Below, piece after piece: positions 52,884 to 61,151 of a DNA stretch of 64,000 bases. Within the stretch, counting starts at the first letter, position 1, and each line of letters begins with the position of its first letter. The notes under the pieces were generated by a model, which saw only the letters and a list, made by a program, of their open reading frames with translations, did no database searches and was not told the origin of the DNA. Origin of the DNA: Croceimicrobium hydrocarbonivorans (lineage in GTDB: Bacteria; Bacteroidota; Bacteroidia; Flavobacteriales; Schleiferiaceae); assembly GCF_014524565.1 (NCBI RefSeq), contig NZ_CP060139.1:937501-1001500 (forward strand). The letters are read 5' to 3'. The position numbers and the translations under genes are program-made.

Positions 52884-53345
52884 ATGAACCTGTGGAAAAT
52901 CATATCAATTAGCTTCTTCACTGCAGCTGTTTTCAGTTGTTCTGAAAACATTGGAAAGGAAAAAGTGAACCATACTGAAGAATTGAAACCGGATAGTTGT
53001 AATCAAGTTAGTAAAGACGCTAACTTATTGCCAGTCAAAAACAAATGGCAACTGTTAAAGATAAACAGAGCTTGGGAGCAAGCACCTGAAGTCCCTCCTC
53101 AAAGAGAGCTTTGGGATTTCTCCAATGGAGACTCATTAATTGTTCTAGCTGACGGACAAACTTTATTCAAGTTTAAAACTAATTGGAAATATGACTATTC
53201 AGCTTTTAGCGGTGATTCAACATGGATAATGACTAGAATAAAGGACGCACATAGTCCAAGGGTTGACTTTGAAATAAACCTATATAAGGACACTCTAGAG
53301 CTGTTTGAACAGTGCGAGAGTTTCATTCTTGTAAAGAAAGAATAA
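52884..53345 (+). CDS. Lipocalin-like lipoprotein (C39)
   Basis: A 153-residue lipoprotein (lipobox AVFSC, Cys19). The second part (KWQLLKINRAWEQAPEVPPQ, then ELWDFSNGDSLIVLADGQ) has the strand pattern of lipocalin-like proteins that report weight change on ligand binding. ATG at 52884 gives the signal peptide. Confidence 0.74.
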   Translation: MNLWKIISISFFTAAVFSCSENIGKEKVNHTEELKPDSCNQVSKDANLLPVKNKWQLLKINRAWEQAPEVPPQRELWDFSNGDSLIVLADGQTLFKFKTNWKYDYSAFSGDSTWIMTRIKDAHSPRVDFEINLYKDTLELFEQCESFILVKKE

Positions 53346-53436
53346 ATTACAGTCAAAATATAAAGCAATGACTTAGGGCAAACTTGAAAGTTAATCACTT
53401 TATACTGCCCTACGCGCCAAATACAAAACCTTAGCA
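53346..53436 (+). other. Decayed attC site of C39 (class C)
   Basis: Core CTTAGCA; AATATAAAGCAATGACTTAGGGC and CTGCCCTACGCGCCAAATA retain class C arms, without a clear R''. Confidence 0.5.
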
Positions 53437-53462
53437 ACCACAGCCTCCGCAATTAAAACCTT

Positions 53463-54236
53463 ATGAAAGTAATACTGATTTTTACGATTCTAATTTCCTG
53501 GGGAATCGTGCAAGGCCAAAGCAATGATTTTGACAAGCTAATTTCAAAATACGGTAAAGAAGGAACTGAGATAGACAGTGTTCAATTAAGAAAATATTTT
53601 GACGTTGACCTGCATCCTGATATCGCACCGTCCGGATATGCTGATAAAATCATCCTTCGCAAACCAAACATGATTGGTTTGACCTGTAAAGTTATATGCA
53701 CAGCAGGAGGCGGATGTGAATCCAGCAAACTACGGATTTTTGATTATGAGGGTAATGTTTTAGGAAAGCTTAAGGATTTCGAGCATTTTTTCGCAGACTG
53801 TAGTGATCAAAATGAAAAATATTGCGAATACATTTCTGATTCGATTTTAATAGTCGTCGATAAGGTCAAGGCACAAAAAGACTGCGATACTGACTCCTTA
53901 GTAAAATTGGAAATATCCATAGAAACCTACAGAATTAAAAATAACGGCGAGGTAATTAAATTGGATAGAAAGCAAATTGACACAAGACGTGAGTATTTTT
54001 TTACTTCCATTAAATTACTTTCGGACTCAGACCTTAAGGATAAATCTAAAATTGATTTAGCCACCATGAGAAATGAGATTTATGCAGCTCATGGCTACAT
54101 TTTTAAAACCGACAAATGGCGAAATTATTTTAAAACACAAAGTTGGTACGCACCCAGGTTTGACAATGTCAATAACGACTTGACTTTGATAGAGAAAGAA
54201 AATATTAAATTGATTCAGAAACACGAGAAGCATTAA
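53463..54236 (+). CDS. Secreted YARHG-domain protein (C40)
   Basis: A 257-residue exported protein (signal peptide ending IVQGQ, about 1-19). A Cys-containing middle region (CKVICTAGGGCESSKL) is followed by a C-terminal YARHG domain (MRNEIYAAHGYIFKTDKWRN, about 201-245). Related to C27 through that domain only. Confidence 0.8.
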   Translation: MKVILIFTILISWGIVQGQSNDFDKLISKYGKEGTEIDSVQLRKYFDVDLHPDIAPSGYADKIILRKPNMIGLTCKVICTAGGGCESSKLRIFDYEGNVLGKLKDFEHFFADCSDQNEKYCEYISDSILIVVDKVKAQKDCDTDSLVKLEISIETYRIKNNGEVIKLDRKQIDTRREYFFTSIKLLSDSDLKDKSKIDLATMRNEIYAAHGYIFKTDKWRNYFKTQSWYAPRFDNVNNDLTLIEKENIKLIQKHEKH

Positions 54237-54429
54237 GGTTCGCATTTCAATGTAGCCCAGCCAAATCCTTGATTTCGCTCAGTTCAAAATGAAACTTTTG
54301 AAACTTAGCATTGCAATAGAATTTTTTTCATGGATACGGCATTGATGTTTACGCTGAACTAAAAACGGGGACCAAGTAAAGCGAAAGCCTATGAAAAGCC
54401 GACCTATTCAGACCCTTATTTACTCCAAA
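54237..54429 (+). other. Decayed intercassette region
   Basis: Fragments such as CCAAATCCTTGATTTCGCTC resemble the class C centre, but no R'' or core can be assigned. Possible core CTTATTT near 54416. Confidence 0.35.
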
Positions 54430-55371
54430 ATGAAAAAGGCTCTATCCCTAGTTACTGCATTACTTTTACTGACTTCTTGTGCTACAATTTTCAACGAATC
54501 GCATACGAACATCACTTTTTACAGCACCGAAGCGATTCAGATTGTGTGCAAGCAGGATACCCTCAACACGATTGACAATAAGGCTATTTTGCAGGTTGAA
54601 AGAAAAAATGAGCCCTTGCAGCTTACTGTCTCCACAGATAGCTTAAGCAAAACCATAGAAATTGAAGCCAAGCACTCCTATAGATATTGGAGCAACCTAA
54701 TCGCTAATGGAGGCATTGGAATGCTCGTCGACAAAAACACGCCCAAGCGCTATACTTATGCGCATAGAATCTATATAAACGTCACCGATACATTGATCAG
54801 CTACAGCAACTACATTCAAGGTAAATCTAAAGGGGAAATAGACCTAACACTTTCCCTGCCTCATCTTAACTCATTCCTTCTTAAGCCTGAAAATGAAGGA
54901 GCTAAAACAAATACCGGTTTTTGGGGCTTAAACTTGGGCCTCGACTATTACCATTCCCAAAGGCAATTTTTCACTATCGGAATATCCTGGGTATCAGACT
55001 TTTTTGTCCCCTTACCTGCGGCAGTGGACCTAAGTGGTGAACTTGAACTGATGAGCTCAAGTTATGCTAGCTTTTCGAACAACCATAAACTTGGCCGTTT
55101 TTCACTAGGCTATGGCTTCGCCTACACAAAAAACATATGGGATTTCAAATATTTTGATCGATTTGACCCGCCGCCGCCAACCAGAGAAGCAGTTAAGAAA
55201 AGCAGCATTGCACTAGGATTCATTTTCCCTGCCTATTTTCAGCTCGGTAAACACTTTAATCTCGGACTAATTTATCGACCCACTTTCTTTCGCCCTGAAA
55301 TGACCGACAAATTCCAATATGAACATCTGATTAGTATAGATTTTGCCTGGAAAATAAGATTGAAGCAATAA
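54430..55371 (+). CDS. Lipoprotein with probable barrel-like C-terminal half (C41)
   Basis: A 313-residue lipoprotein (lipobox LLTSC, Cys17, then ATIF). The first half resembles Bacteroidota 'SCATI' lipoproteins with PEGA-like strands; the second (GLNLGLDYYHSQRQFFTIGI, ALGFIFPAYFQLGKHFNLGL) has alternating strands that could form or mimic an outer-membrane barrel. Longest single-frame lipoprotein of the array. Function unknown. Confidence 0.76.
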   Translation: MKKALSLVTALLLLTSCATIFNESHTNITFYSTEAIQIVCKQDTLNTIDNKAILQVERKNEPLQLTVSTDSLSKTIEIEAKHSYRYWSNLIANGGIGMLVDKNTPKRYTYAHRIYINVTDTLISYSNYIQGKSKGEIDLTLSLPHLNSFLLKPENEGAKTNTGFWGLNLGLDYYHSQRQFFTIGISWVSDFFVPLPAAVDLSGELELMSSSYASFSNNHKLGRFSLGYGFAYTKNIWDFKYFDRFDPPPPTREAVKKSSIALGFIFPAYFQLGKHFNLGLIYRPTFFRPEMTDKFQYEHLISIDFAWKIRLKQ

Positions 55372-55499
55372 TTAGAATTGAGAACCTATTTAAAGCTTAT
55401 TCCGGTTAAAAGGCCATTAGGCTTCAGTGGAAAGAAAAAAGCTTTGAATTGAAAATAAGCCTAACTAGAACGCCAGAAGCCCTGTGCAAACCCTTAGCC
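55372..55499 (+). other. Decayed attC site of C41 (class B-like)
   Basis: Core CTTAGCC; GCCAGAAGCCCTGTGCAAACC recalls the class B right arm. R'' not clear. Confidence 0.5.
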
Positions 55500-55512
55500 G
55501 CCATTTGAAAAA

Positions 55513-56097
55513 ATGAAATTTCTGATTCCAATTATAGTTCTGATCTCGACATTTAGCTGCAAATCAGAACTCGACAATCATGAAGTACAACTTCGTGAAA
55601 CTGACTCTTTAAAAACCAGGGAGCTAATCAACCAGATTTTAGAAAGGGAACAGAAATTCCCTAGGTTTCCAAGTTGCATTTCAGAAAAGCCTAGAGCAAT
55701 TGAACTCCGTAGGTATAAGCAATTTGACCAAATCTTAAACACCTATCTGGACATTAGAGATTCCATTCACCTCAAAATTCAAAAAGAAAAATTTAAGGAC
55801 TTCAAAATAAGTCCAGAATTAGCTGGTAAGCTTCAAATAATTACCGAGTACGACTTTGAAAAATTTGAGAATCAGAGTAAAACTAAGGGAACGGATTTTT
55901 TTGAAATCCTCGACTCTCTATGCGTGAACGGATATTTCTCGATAAGTAAACCCATATTTAACGAAACCTTCGATTTAGCTGTTGTCCAGACTGGTGTCAT
56001 CTGTGGAGGATTTTGTGGTGGTGGTGAGATGACGATATATGAATGGATTAATGGGAAATGGCTTGAGAAAGAAATAGTTTCAGTCTGGGTAAGTTGA
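55513..56097 (+). CDS. Lipoprotein of unknown function (C42)
   Basis: A 194-residue lipoprotein (lipobox STFSC, Cys16) with a helical middle and a C-terminal GVICGGFCGGGEMTIYEWIN, where Cys/Gly clusters suggest a compact beta-turn. Family unknown. Confidence 0.75.
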   Translation: MKFLIPIIVLISTFSCKSELDNHEVQLRETDSLKTRELINQILEREQKFPRFPSCISEKPRAIELRRYKQFDQILNTYLDIRDSIHLKIQKEKFKDFKISPELAGKLQIITEYDFEKFENQSKTKGTDFFEILDSLCVNGYFSISKPIFNETFDLAVVQTGVICGGFCGGGEMTIYEWINGKWLEKEIVSVWVS

Positions 56098-56114
56098 AAA
56101 AGCCTAAATAAAAA

Positions 56115-56123
56115 CGGTGGCTA
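56115..56123 (+). other. R'' remnant where an attC has been lost
   Basis: GTGGCTAGC, preceded by AAAAACG, is a mutated tail matching head CTTAGCC, but the rest of the attC is missing; the next gene starts 11 bp later. Confidence 0.5.
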
Positions 56124-56133
56124 GCAAATATTA

Positions 56134-56547
56134 ATGAAGTCAAAACTCAGAACATATTATTTCCTACAAGCGGGCCTGCTAATTCTAATTGCTTTTGCGG
56201 TATTTGAAACCTTAAGGTCTCTGCCCTATTTAAAAACCTGGACAGAATTGGGAAAATCAGGAATTGAATTAACGATTAGTACTGCACTTGTATTTGGGAT
56301 CTTGAGCATGGTAATCAATTCAACAAATTTTGTTCTGCTAAAAAATAATAAGACTAAAATAGCTTTTGATTTGCCTTCCATCATTTGGCTGATAATTGGT
56401 ATTAGCTATCTAATTGCTATACAAAATAGTGGTGCAGAATCACTTATAGAGTATCTTCCAATTGTCCTTTGTATCGAACCAATAATGTACAACCAAAGAA
56501 TAAAACATTTGCTTTCAAATGCTAAACTGCACTGGCACGCAGTTTAA
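56134..56547 (+). CDS. Small membrane protein (C43)
   Basis: A 137-residue protein with four helices (near 10-27, 44-66, 76-94, 100-116). Its frame continues through the small attC hairpin, coding the C-terminus KLHWHAV. Family unknown. Confidence 0.7.
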   Translation: MKSKLRTYYFLQAGLLILIAFAVFETLRSLPYLKTWTELGKSGIELTISTALVFGILSMVINSTNFVLLKNNKTKIAFDLPSIIWLIIGISYLIAIQNSGAESLIEYLPIVLCIEPIMYNQRIKHLLSNAKLHWHAV

Positions 56548-56549
56548 CC
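56519..56549 (+). other. Minimal attC-like hairpin of C43
   Basis: TAAACTGC-ACTGGCAC-GCAGTTTA is a perfect 8-bp stem like the central part of the site at 47936; flanking R boxes are absent. It lies within the end of the preceding gene. Confidence 0.5.
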
Positions 56550-56572
56550 AGAAAATAAGCACCTATTTAGAA

Positions 56573-56872
56573 ATGAAACTTGACGACCTTACAGAAATCA
56601 AAATAAACGCAAATGGTGAGACCAAACCATATGTCGACTCTGGCACAGAAATTCTTCTAGTCCAAGATGGAACCGTGTCAGTAGGGAAATTGAATTACAA
56701 TCCTAACGAATTCTACTCGACTGAAATTGAACACCCGACAAATAAGGAAGAACTGAATCCCCTAGCGACAGACATAGTAAAGTCTAAAAAACCTGAACTA
56801 CTGAGTTCCGATATATCTCATGTTCTGACTTGTCCGATTGACATCAAAGTCAAAATGAAATGGGAAAAATAG
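56573..56872 (+). CDS. Small hypothetical protein (C44)
   Basis: A 99-residue soluble protein without signal peptide, rich in Glu, Lys and Asn. ATG at 56573 follows the hairpin. No family recognised. Confidence 0.65.
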   Translation: MKLDDLTEIKINANGETKPYVDSGTEILLVQDGTVSVGKLNYNPNEFYSTEIEHPTNKEELNPLATDIVKSKKPELLSSDISHVLTCPIDIKVKMKWEK

Positions 56873-56879
56873 AAACCGC

Positions 56880-57073
56880 TACCAACAAGCCTACCTGCGG
56901 ACAAGCAGGGATTTCGCTTCAAAGCCAGCTTTGGTTGCGGTGGACCTGCTTTGTGGTTTTCAAGGCTTAGGTTCTTCGTAAAAACCCCATCATTAAGCAA
57001 GATGAACCCCGTGGAAAAAAACGAAATTCTACTACCTCAATTCAGCCACGGAAACCAGTACTAAACCTTAGCT
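56880..57073 (+). other. attC site of C44 (class B, decayed)
   Basis: R'' TACCAAC, core CTTAGCT; retains GACAAGCAGGGATTTCGCTTC and other class B middle sequence. Confidence 0.6.
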
Positions 57074-57085
57074 GTATTGGATTAA

Positions 57086-57745
57086 ATGAAACGAACAAAC
57101 CTAATCGGAATGATAATTATGGGCCTTTTTAGCTTTTTGGGGTGTAAATCGGACAAAAAAACTGATTCGAAATCTGCAATAGACCAAGAAATGCAGGATT
57201 CAATCGACAAATCGTTTGAAGAGTTCAACAGCAGAAGAATCTATACGACTTTAACCTCTGAAATTATTGATACCACGGAAGATTATAAATTGCTACAAAC
57301 CATTTTTGATAACATAGAAACCATTTTTGAAGAAGGTGAACAATACACCAAAGACAAAATCTCAAAACTGACGAAAGGGCAACAAGCAATCTTTTCAATA
57401 TGGATGCTACAAGCGGAAGTCAATAACGGGGGATTTAATCAATTCTATTATAACTCTAGTGGACAGTTTTCAGAAATGGCAAAAGACGGGCTGGAGTATA
57501 TTGGTGCTGAAAAATTGGCTGAATTAGTCGAAAAAGCAAATAAGACTTATTCAGATATTAAGGCTGAACTTGATTCAAAGGATGATGGAACAATTGAAAG
57601 CTTTAGTGAATCTTATGAAGACAACCCTCTGAACGATTTTGACCACAAATTTTATGAATTGGAAAAAGCTGAAAATTTGGACAGTTTACAAATCGTGTTC
57701 ATTCGGGAAAACAAAGAAGAATTCATAAAGCAAAAATGCAGCTAA
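57086..57745 (+). CDS. DUF4375 (DMP19-like) lipoprotein (C45)
   Basis: A 219-residue lipoprotein (lipobox SFLGC, Cys20). LTKGQQAIFSIWMLQAEVNN, followed by GGFNQFYYNSSGQF and an all-helical stretch, matches DUF4375, related to DMP19-like proteins and often found among immunity genes, though usually cytosolic. The stop overlaps R''; head and tail pair. Confidence 0.82.
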   Translation: MKRTNLIGMIIMGLFSFLGCKSDKKTDSKSAIDQEMQDSIDKSFEEFNSRRIYTTLTSEIIDTTEDYKLLQTIFDNIETIFEEGEQYTKDKISKLTKGQQAIFSIWMLQAEVNNGGFNQFYYNSSGQFSEMAKDGLEYIGAEKLAELVEKANKTYSDIKAELDSKDDGTIESFSESYEDNPLNDFDHKFYELEKAENLDSLQIVFIRENKEEFIKQKCS

Positions 57746-57799
57746 CAACAACTCTACGCAATACCCTGCAGGATACTGCGTATAGCCAAACCCTTGGGA
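57740..57799 (+). other. attC site of C45 (class A)
   Basis: R'' AGCTAAC, core CTTGGGA; arms CTACGCAATACCCTGC and GCAGGATACTGCGTATAG. Best-kept site of the distal part. Confidence 0.85.
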
Positions 57800-57819
57800 C
57801 TCCTTATTAAAAAGCGAAA

Positions 57820-58332
57820 ATGAATTCGATAAAAGGCATACTGGACAAAAGTGACTATGAAATCTATGATGACTACTTGAATTTTCAAGTGGACGCTTAT
57901 TGGCTTGACGAAAACCTTGAAGAACTCTATCCAGGTAATATGTACAAGGGAACAGTCCCGACCCTTTTGTTTTGGATGGAAATTGAAAAGGAGCGTGAAG
58001 TCGTTTGGAACAGAATATTACCTGACAAGGGACAAAAAGTAATCTGCCCCATTTTAATGTGTCCTGACGATTCTGATTTTTCTTGCATGCTGATTGACGC
58101 TGAAATTGAAAACACTGGTACGACAGTTAGATGGAATAAAATTGGGCTTGATCGAACTGAAGAGTTTGAACCGCAGAAAATAGGTTCCACAGTTGAATGG
58201 TTTGATAAAATGGAACCCCTTGAATTTGAGTTAGCCGAATACGAACAAATGCTTGGCGAATTCAAGAAACACTTTGAGATTGACAAACTGAAATGGGAAG
58301 TAAGGAATAGAGAATTTCAAGAAGGTAAATGA
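57820..58332 (+). CDS. Hypothetical acidic cytosolic protein (C46)
   Basis: A 170-residue soluble protein, strongly acidic, with many Trp (AYWLDENLEELYPGNMYKGT, FWMEIEKEREVVWNRI). Its look fits immunity-like proteins of Bacteroidota, but I recognise no family. Confidence 0.74.
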   Translation: MNSIKGILDKSDYEIYDDYLNFQVDAYWLDENLEELYPGNMYKGTVPTLLFWMEIEKEREVVWNRILPDKGQKVICPILMCPDDSDFSCMLIDAEIENTGTTVRWNKIGLDRTEEFEPQKIGSTVEWFDKMEPLEFELAEYEQMLGEFKKHFEIDKLKWEVRNREFQEGK

Positions 58333-58346
58333 AAAATAAATACGGT

Positions 58347-58513
58347 GCCCAACACAGCATATAGCTTTAAGCAGGTGAAAGGCTCCCAGCATTCCTAGCT
58401 ACCAACAAGCAAGGTTATCGCTCCCTAGCTATTTTGTTTCCGGGAAACCGGATTGCTTCGAATTGAAAATCAGCGTAGCTAAACAGCAACAAGCCCTATG
58501 CAAAGCCTTGGAC
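58347..58513 (+). other. attC site of C46 (class B)
   Basis: R'' GCCCAAC, core CTTGGAC; GCATATAGCTTTAAGC and GCAACAAGCCCTATGC arms. Confidence 0.75.
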
Positions 58514-58526
58514 CTAATAAAGACTC

Positions 58527-58997
58527 GTGGACTGGAAAAGACTTGAAAATACAATACATCAATTCGCGACTGAGATTGACGCTAAAGTTGAAAAAAGAGT
58601 AATTAGCTCCATTGGATATAAAGCAGAATGCTATGAATTTAAGGACTCCGCAGACCTTTATTATCGTTTTCAAATAACAAAACCCAGGATAGAGCTTGGC
58701 AGTAGTTTTTCCATTAGATCCGAACGTCCGGAAAAAGACATTGACATAAAGGCTAGAAAATGGCTTTTCTTAGGGCCAAGGATAAAAGCGAGCCCTAATC
58801 CAAGTAGGATTCTTTCTGATCTACTTAGAAGCTTGACAGATAAGTTGGATCAATTTACGATTCAGACCGACCCCTTCGATTTGACTTTTAGAACCAAGCT
58901 TATTGACTTAGACATTGATACCCTTCGGCTAATAAGACAAATACATCTTGAATTAAAAAATAACTATGCAGATCAAATTACACCCACATACCATTAG
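58527..58997 (+). CDS. Hypothetical cytosolic protein, GTG start (C47)
   Basis: A 156-residue soluble protein (MDWKRLENTIHQFATEIDAK) with no signal or motif I recognise. GTG at 58527 is the first start after the core. No recognisable attC follows (58998-59039 only). Confidence 0.68.
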   Translation: MDWKRLENTIHQFATEIDAKVEKRVISSIGYKAECYEFKDSADLYYRFQITKPRIELGSSFSIRSERPEKDIDIKARKWLFLGPRIKASPNPSRILSDLLRSLTDKLDQFTIQTDPFDLTFRTKLIDLDIDTLRLIRQIHLELKNNYADQITPTYH

Positions 58998-59039
58998 CAA
59001 CAAGCACCTTACATAAAGCCCAACTTATAATTAGAGAAG

Positions 59040-59765
59040 ATGAAAACAGCAGTACTTAGTATTTTGATAATTGGACTCGGCGCAATTTTAAATTCCTCCA
59101 AGCCCATAAGTACATCCGCCAATGCCAAGGATGTATCGAAAGTATCTTCGGAAGTAAGAGCAAAGGATTTCGTAGAAACTATAGAATCATTGGGTTATTT
59201 CAAATACGCCGATCCAGAGAATATTGAAAGGCTGAAGAAAAGTCATTTAGAAAGTTTTGACCCTGAAGGTGCCTGGGGAGGAATTTGGGATGATGAAACT
59301 AATTTGCCTCTTGATTATAGATATTACTTCTGTGATGGAGAGTACGTTTTTGAACAAGGTGGTTTTACAGGCATCTTGGAAGAAATGGATTTGACCTTCA
59401 AGAAAATAGGATTCAAACTAAGTATTGAAAACCACTACGAGGAATGGGACAGTGATAATCAATGGCTCAATCATAGAATTACCCTAAACGGCACTGAATA
59501 TGTGATTTTCAAAAACTTTACTAGAGGCTATGGATGGGGAGAGGCCGTTCAAAGATTAGCTGAGATAGTAAACTCTGAATTGGCGAAACAAAAAAAAGAC
59601 GAAAGAATTTATTTGATTAATGGTGGTAATGATGGGGCCCTGATTTTCCTGAATGATGGTCTTTATAAATACTTCTACGAAACCTTTACTGATCCCCAAT
59701 GGAAACCACTTGCAGTGAGCGAATGGGCAAAGCTTATGGGAGTACAAGAAATGGAGTTAGACTAA
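59040..59765 (+). CDS. Exported hypothetical protein (C48)
   Basis: A 241-residue protein with an N-terminal hydrophobic segment (VLSILIIGLGAILNSS, about 5-20) that may be a signal peptide. The rest is acidic and Trp/Tyr-rich (WGGIWDDETNLPLDYRYYFC, GYGWGEAVQRLAEIVNSELA). Family unknown. Confidence 0.72.
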   Translation: MKTAVLSILIIGLGAILNSSKPISTSANAKDVSKVSSEVRAKDFVETIESLGYFKYADPENIERLKKSHLESFDPEGAWGGIWDDETNLPLDYRYYFCDGEYVFEQGGFTGILEEMDLTFKKIGFKLSIENHYEEWDSDNQWLNHRITLNGTEYVIFKNFTRGYGWGEAVQRLAEIVNSELAKQKKDERIYLINGGNDGALIFLNDGLYKYFYETFTDPQWKPLAVSEWAKLMGVQEMELD

Positions 59766-59770
59766 AATAC

Positions 59771-59857
59771 AGCTAACACTGAATATCAAATCATATCCAC
59801 ATCTCTACAGGCAAGACTTCCTATACTATGCCTGCTAATCAATATTGAAAAACACTT
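59771..59857 (+). other. Decayed attC remnant of C48
   Basis: AGCTAAC opens; arms GGCAAGACTTCC and ATGCCTGCTAATC are weak and no core is left. Confidence 0.4.
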
Positions 59858-59965
59858 ATGGGAACTTGGGGCACAGGAATTTCTTCAAATGATCTTTACG
59901 AAGACATTAATTATGAATTCTTTAATTGTACAAAACCCGTACGCAATGCTTTCTTGGTACATTAA
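59858..59965 (+). pseudogene. Truncated MGTWGTG-type cassette gene
   Basis: ATG at 59858 encodes MGTWGTGISSNDLYEDINYE, the N-terminus of a widespread family starting MGTWGTG/MGAWGTG (DUF4259-like). After residue 23 it runs directly into attC sequence. The body of the gene has been deleted. Confidence 0.6.
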
Positions 59966-59985
59966 GCATTGCCAAATTGTTAAGG
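59926..59985 (+). other. attC site (class A, decayed), last recognisable core
   Basis: ACAAAACCCGTACGCAATGC and AAGCATTGCCAAATT are class A arms; core GTTAAGG at 59979-59985. Confidence 0.65.
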
Positions 59986-59996
59986 CCCATCTTAAA

Positions 59997-60479
59997 ATGA
60001 AGAAACCACGAGGACTTAAAAAGTATTACCAAAGACTTGAAACCGAGAACGACCTCAAAAAGTTAACTTGGTTTGATCTAGAAGATCCAAACGCGTGGTT
60101 TGACTACTGGCATTTACACTTTGACTGGAATGGGCTTGGGAACAATAGTTTCAAGAAACGAAAACCTCATCTCGACAAACTATTCCGGCACTTTCAACTT
60201 CTGGAAGAAGAAACTAAAAAGCTTAAAAAGGACTTTCAACTTTTTGCCGTTCTACAGGATTACAAAAGTGAGTACGATGCCCTGTACTTTCACACAAGAA
60301 ACCCAAACAAAGACAACTTTCCAATTAAATACAACAGCCTAAAACAGGAAAGCACCTTTACAAACCAAGATCTTGACGCCTATCTAAAAAAGCTTACTGA
60401 TTACGAGAAATTTTACGGTAGTGCTGAGGAGAACTATTGTGTACTTTTTAAAAAAGGCCTTGGTATAGAACCGAATTAA
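59997..60479 (+). CDS. Hypothetical cytosolic protein (C49)
   Basis: A 160-residue basic, aromatic-rich soluble protein (WFDLEDPNAWFDYWHLHFDW). ATG at 59997 lies just past the last clear core. Only 3 bp separate it from the next gene, so an attC between them has been lost or never existed. Family unknown. Confidence 0.7.
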   Translation: MKKPRGLKKYYQRLETENDLKKLTWFDLEDPNAWFDYWHLHFDWNGLGNNSFKKRKPHLDKLFRHFQLLEEETKKLKKDFQLFAVLQDYKSEYDALYFHTRNPNKDNFPIKYNSLKQESTFTNQDLDAYLKKLTDYEKFYGSAEENYCVLFKKGLGIEPN

Positions 60480-60482
60480 AAA

Positions 60483-61091
60483 ATGAAGAACCTGATTTCC
60501 CTACTGACTGTTCTGACCATTTTAGGATGTGCTAATACAGAGGTAGAAGAAAGGCCCCTTAGCTCCGACAGAATGGAGCTTGTTCCTGAACCTGATCAAG
60601 ATCTGAGAGGAAAATATGAAGAGTCAATCGGAAAAGATTCAGAGCTTATTCCTTCCACGACTTGTACAGTGAAAATTGAAGATTTCTTGAAACTCAAAGA
60701 CGAAGACCTTCATGCTGATTTCTTTTCCCAACTAGATTCAATGCGAAATGTGCCTTATCCTAATAAGGTTCAAGAAACTTCAATATCGGTCGACTTAACA
60801 CCCGAATATTTAAGTGAGTTTCTAGCCGACATCAGCTTAGATTCACTAAGCGCAAACAAGCAGTTCGAACAAGAGTATCATTTTAATATAGCCCCTAAGG
60901 ATTACACGGACCCCGAGATTTGTAAAGACAAAATTGCTGTGAGTTTTGACGCTGAGAAATGCGCATTTAGACTGAATGTTTACAACACCTTTCTTGTAGA
61001 ACCCAATTGGTGTACAGAATCTATGGTTGTTTACGGTTTCAAAATCGAAAATGACAAAATCATTGACTTTTGGCGACAAGAAGCCGGCTAA
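60483..61091 (+). CDS. Lipoprotein of unknown function
   Basis: A 202-residue lipoprotein (lipobox TILGC, Cys16) with an acidic linker. Paired Cys (TTCTV, EICKD, EKCAF, NWCTE) suggest disulfides. Possibly co-transcribed with the preceding gene. Family unknown. Confidence 0.75.
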   Translation: MKNLISLLTVLTILGCANTEVEERPLSSDRMELVPEPDQDLRGKYEESIGKDSELIPSTTCTVKIEDFLKLKDEDLHADFFSQLDSMRNVPYPNKVQETSISVDLTPEYLSEFLADISLDSLSANKQFEQEYHFNIAPKDYTDPEICKDKIAVSFDAEKCAFRLNVYNTFLVEPNWCTESMVVYGFKIENDKIIDFWRQEAG

Positions 61092-61151
61092 TAAATATAG
61101 GACTAGGTGCCTTTAATCGAACTCCAAACTAAAATCCAACTAAAAAGAACT

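Larger units (their letters stand above)
24571..59985 (+). mobile_element. Integron gene-cassette array (about 49 cassettes, no integrase seen)
   Basis: About fifty plus-strand genes are separated by attC sites that start RYYYAAC and end GTTRRRY or CTTRRRY, with pairing inner arms. Cassette heads are reverse complements of their own R'' boxes, which only the integron model explains. No tyrosine recombinase is encoded in the window. Sites are sharp on the left and decay to the right; beyond about 60 kb cassette-like genes continue without recognisable sites. Confidence 0.92.

Noticed and set aside
27680-58513. Regularly spaced palindromic repeats resembling a CRISPR array
   Set aside because: Spacers are whole genes of varied length, repeats are 50-200 bp and differ by class, and no cas genes are present. 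The attC model explains the head/tail matches.
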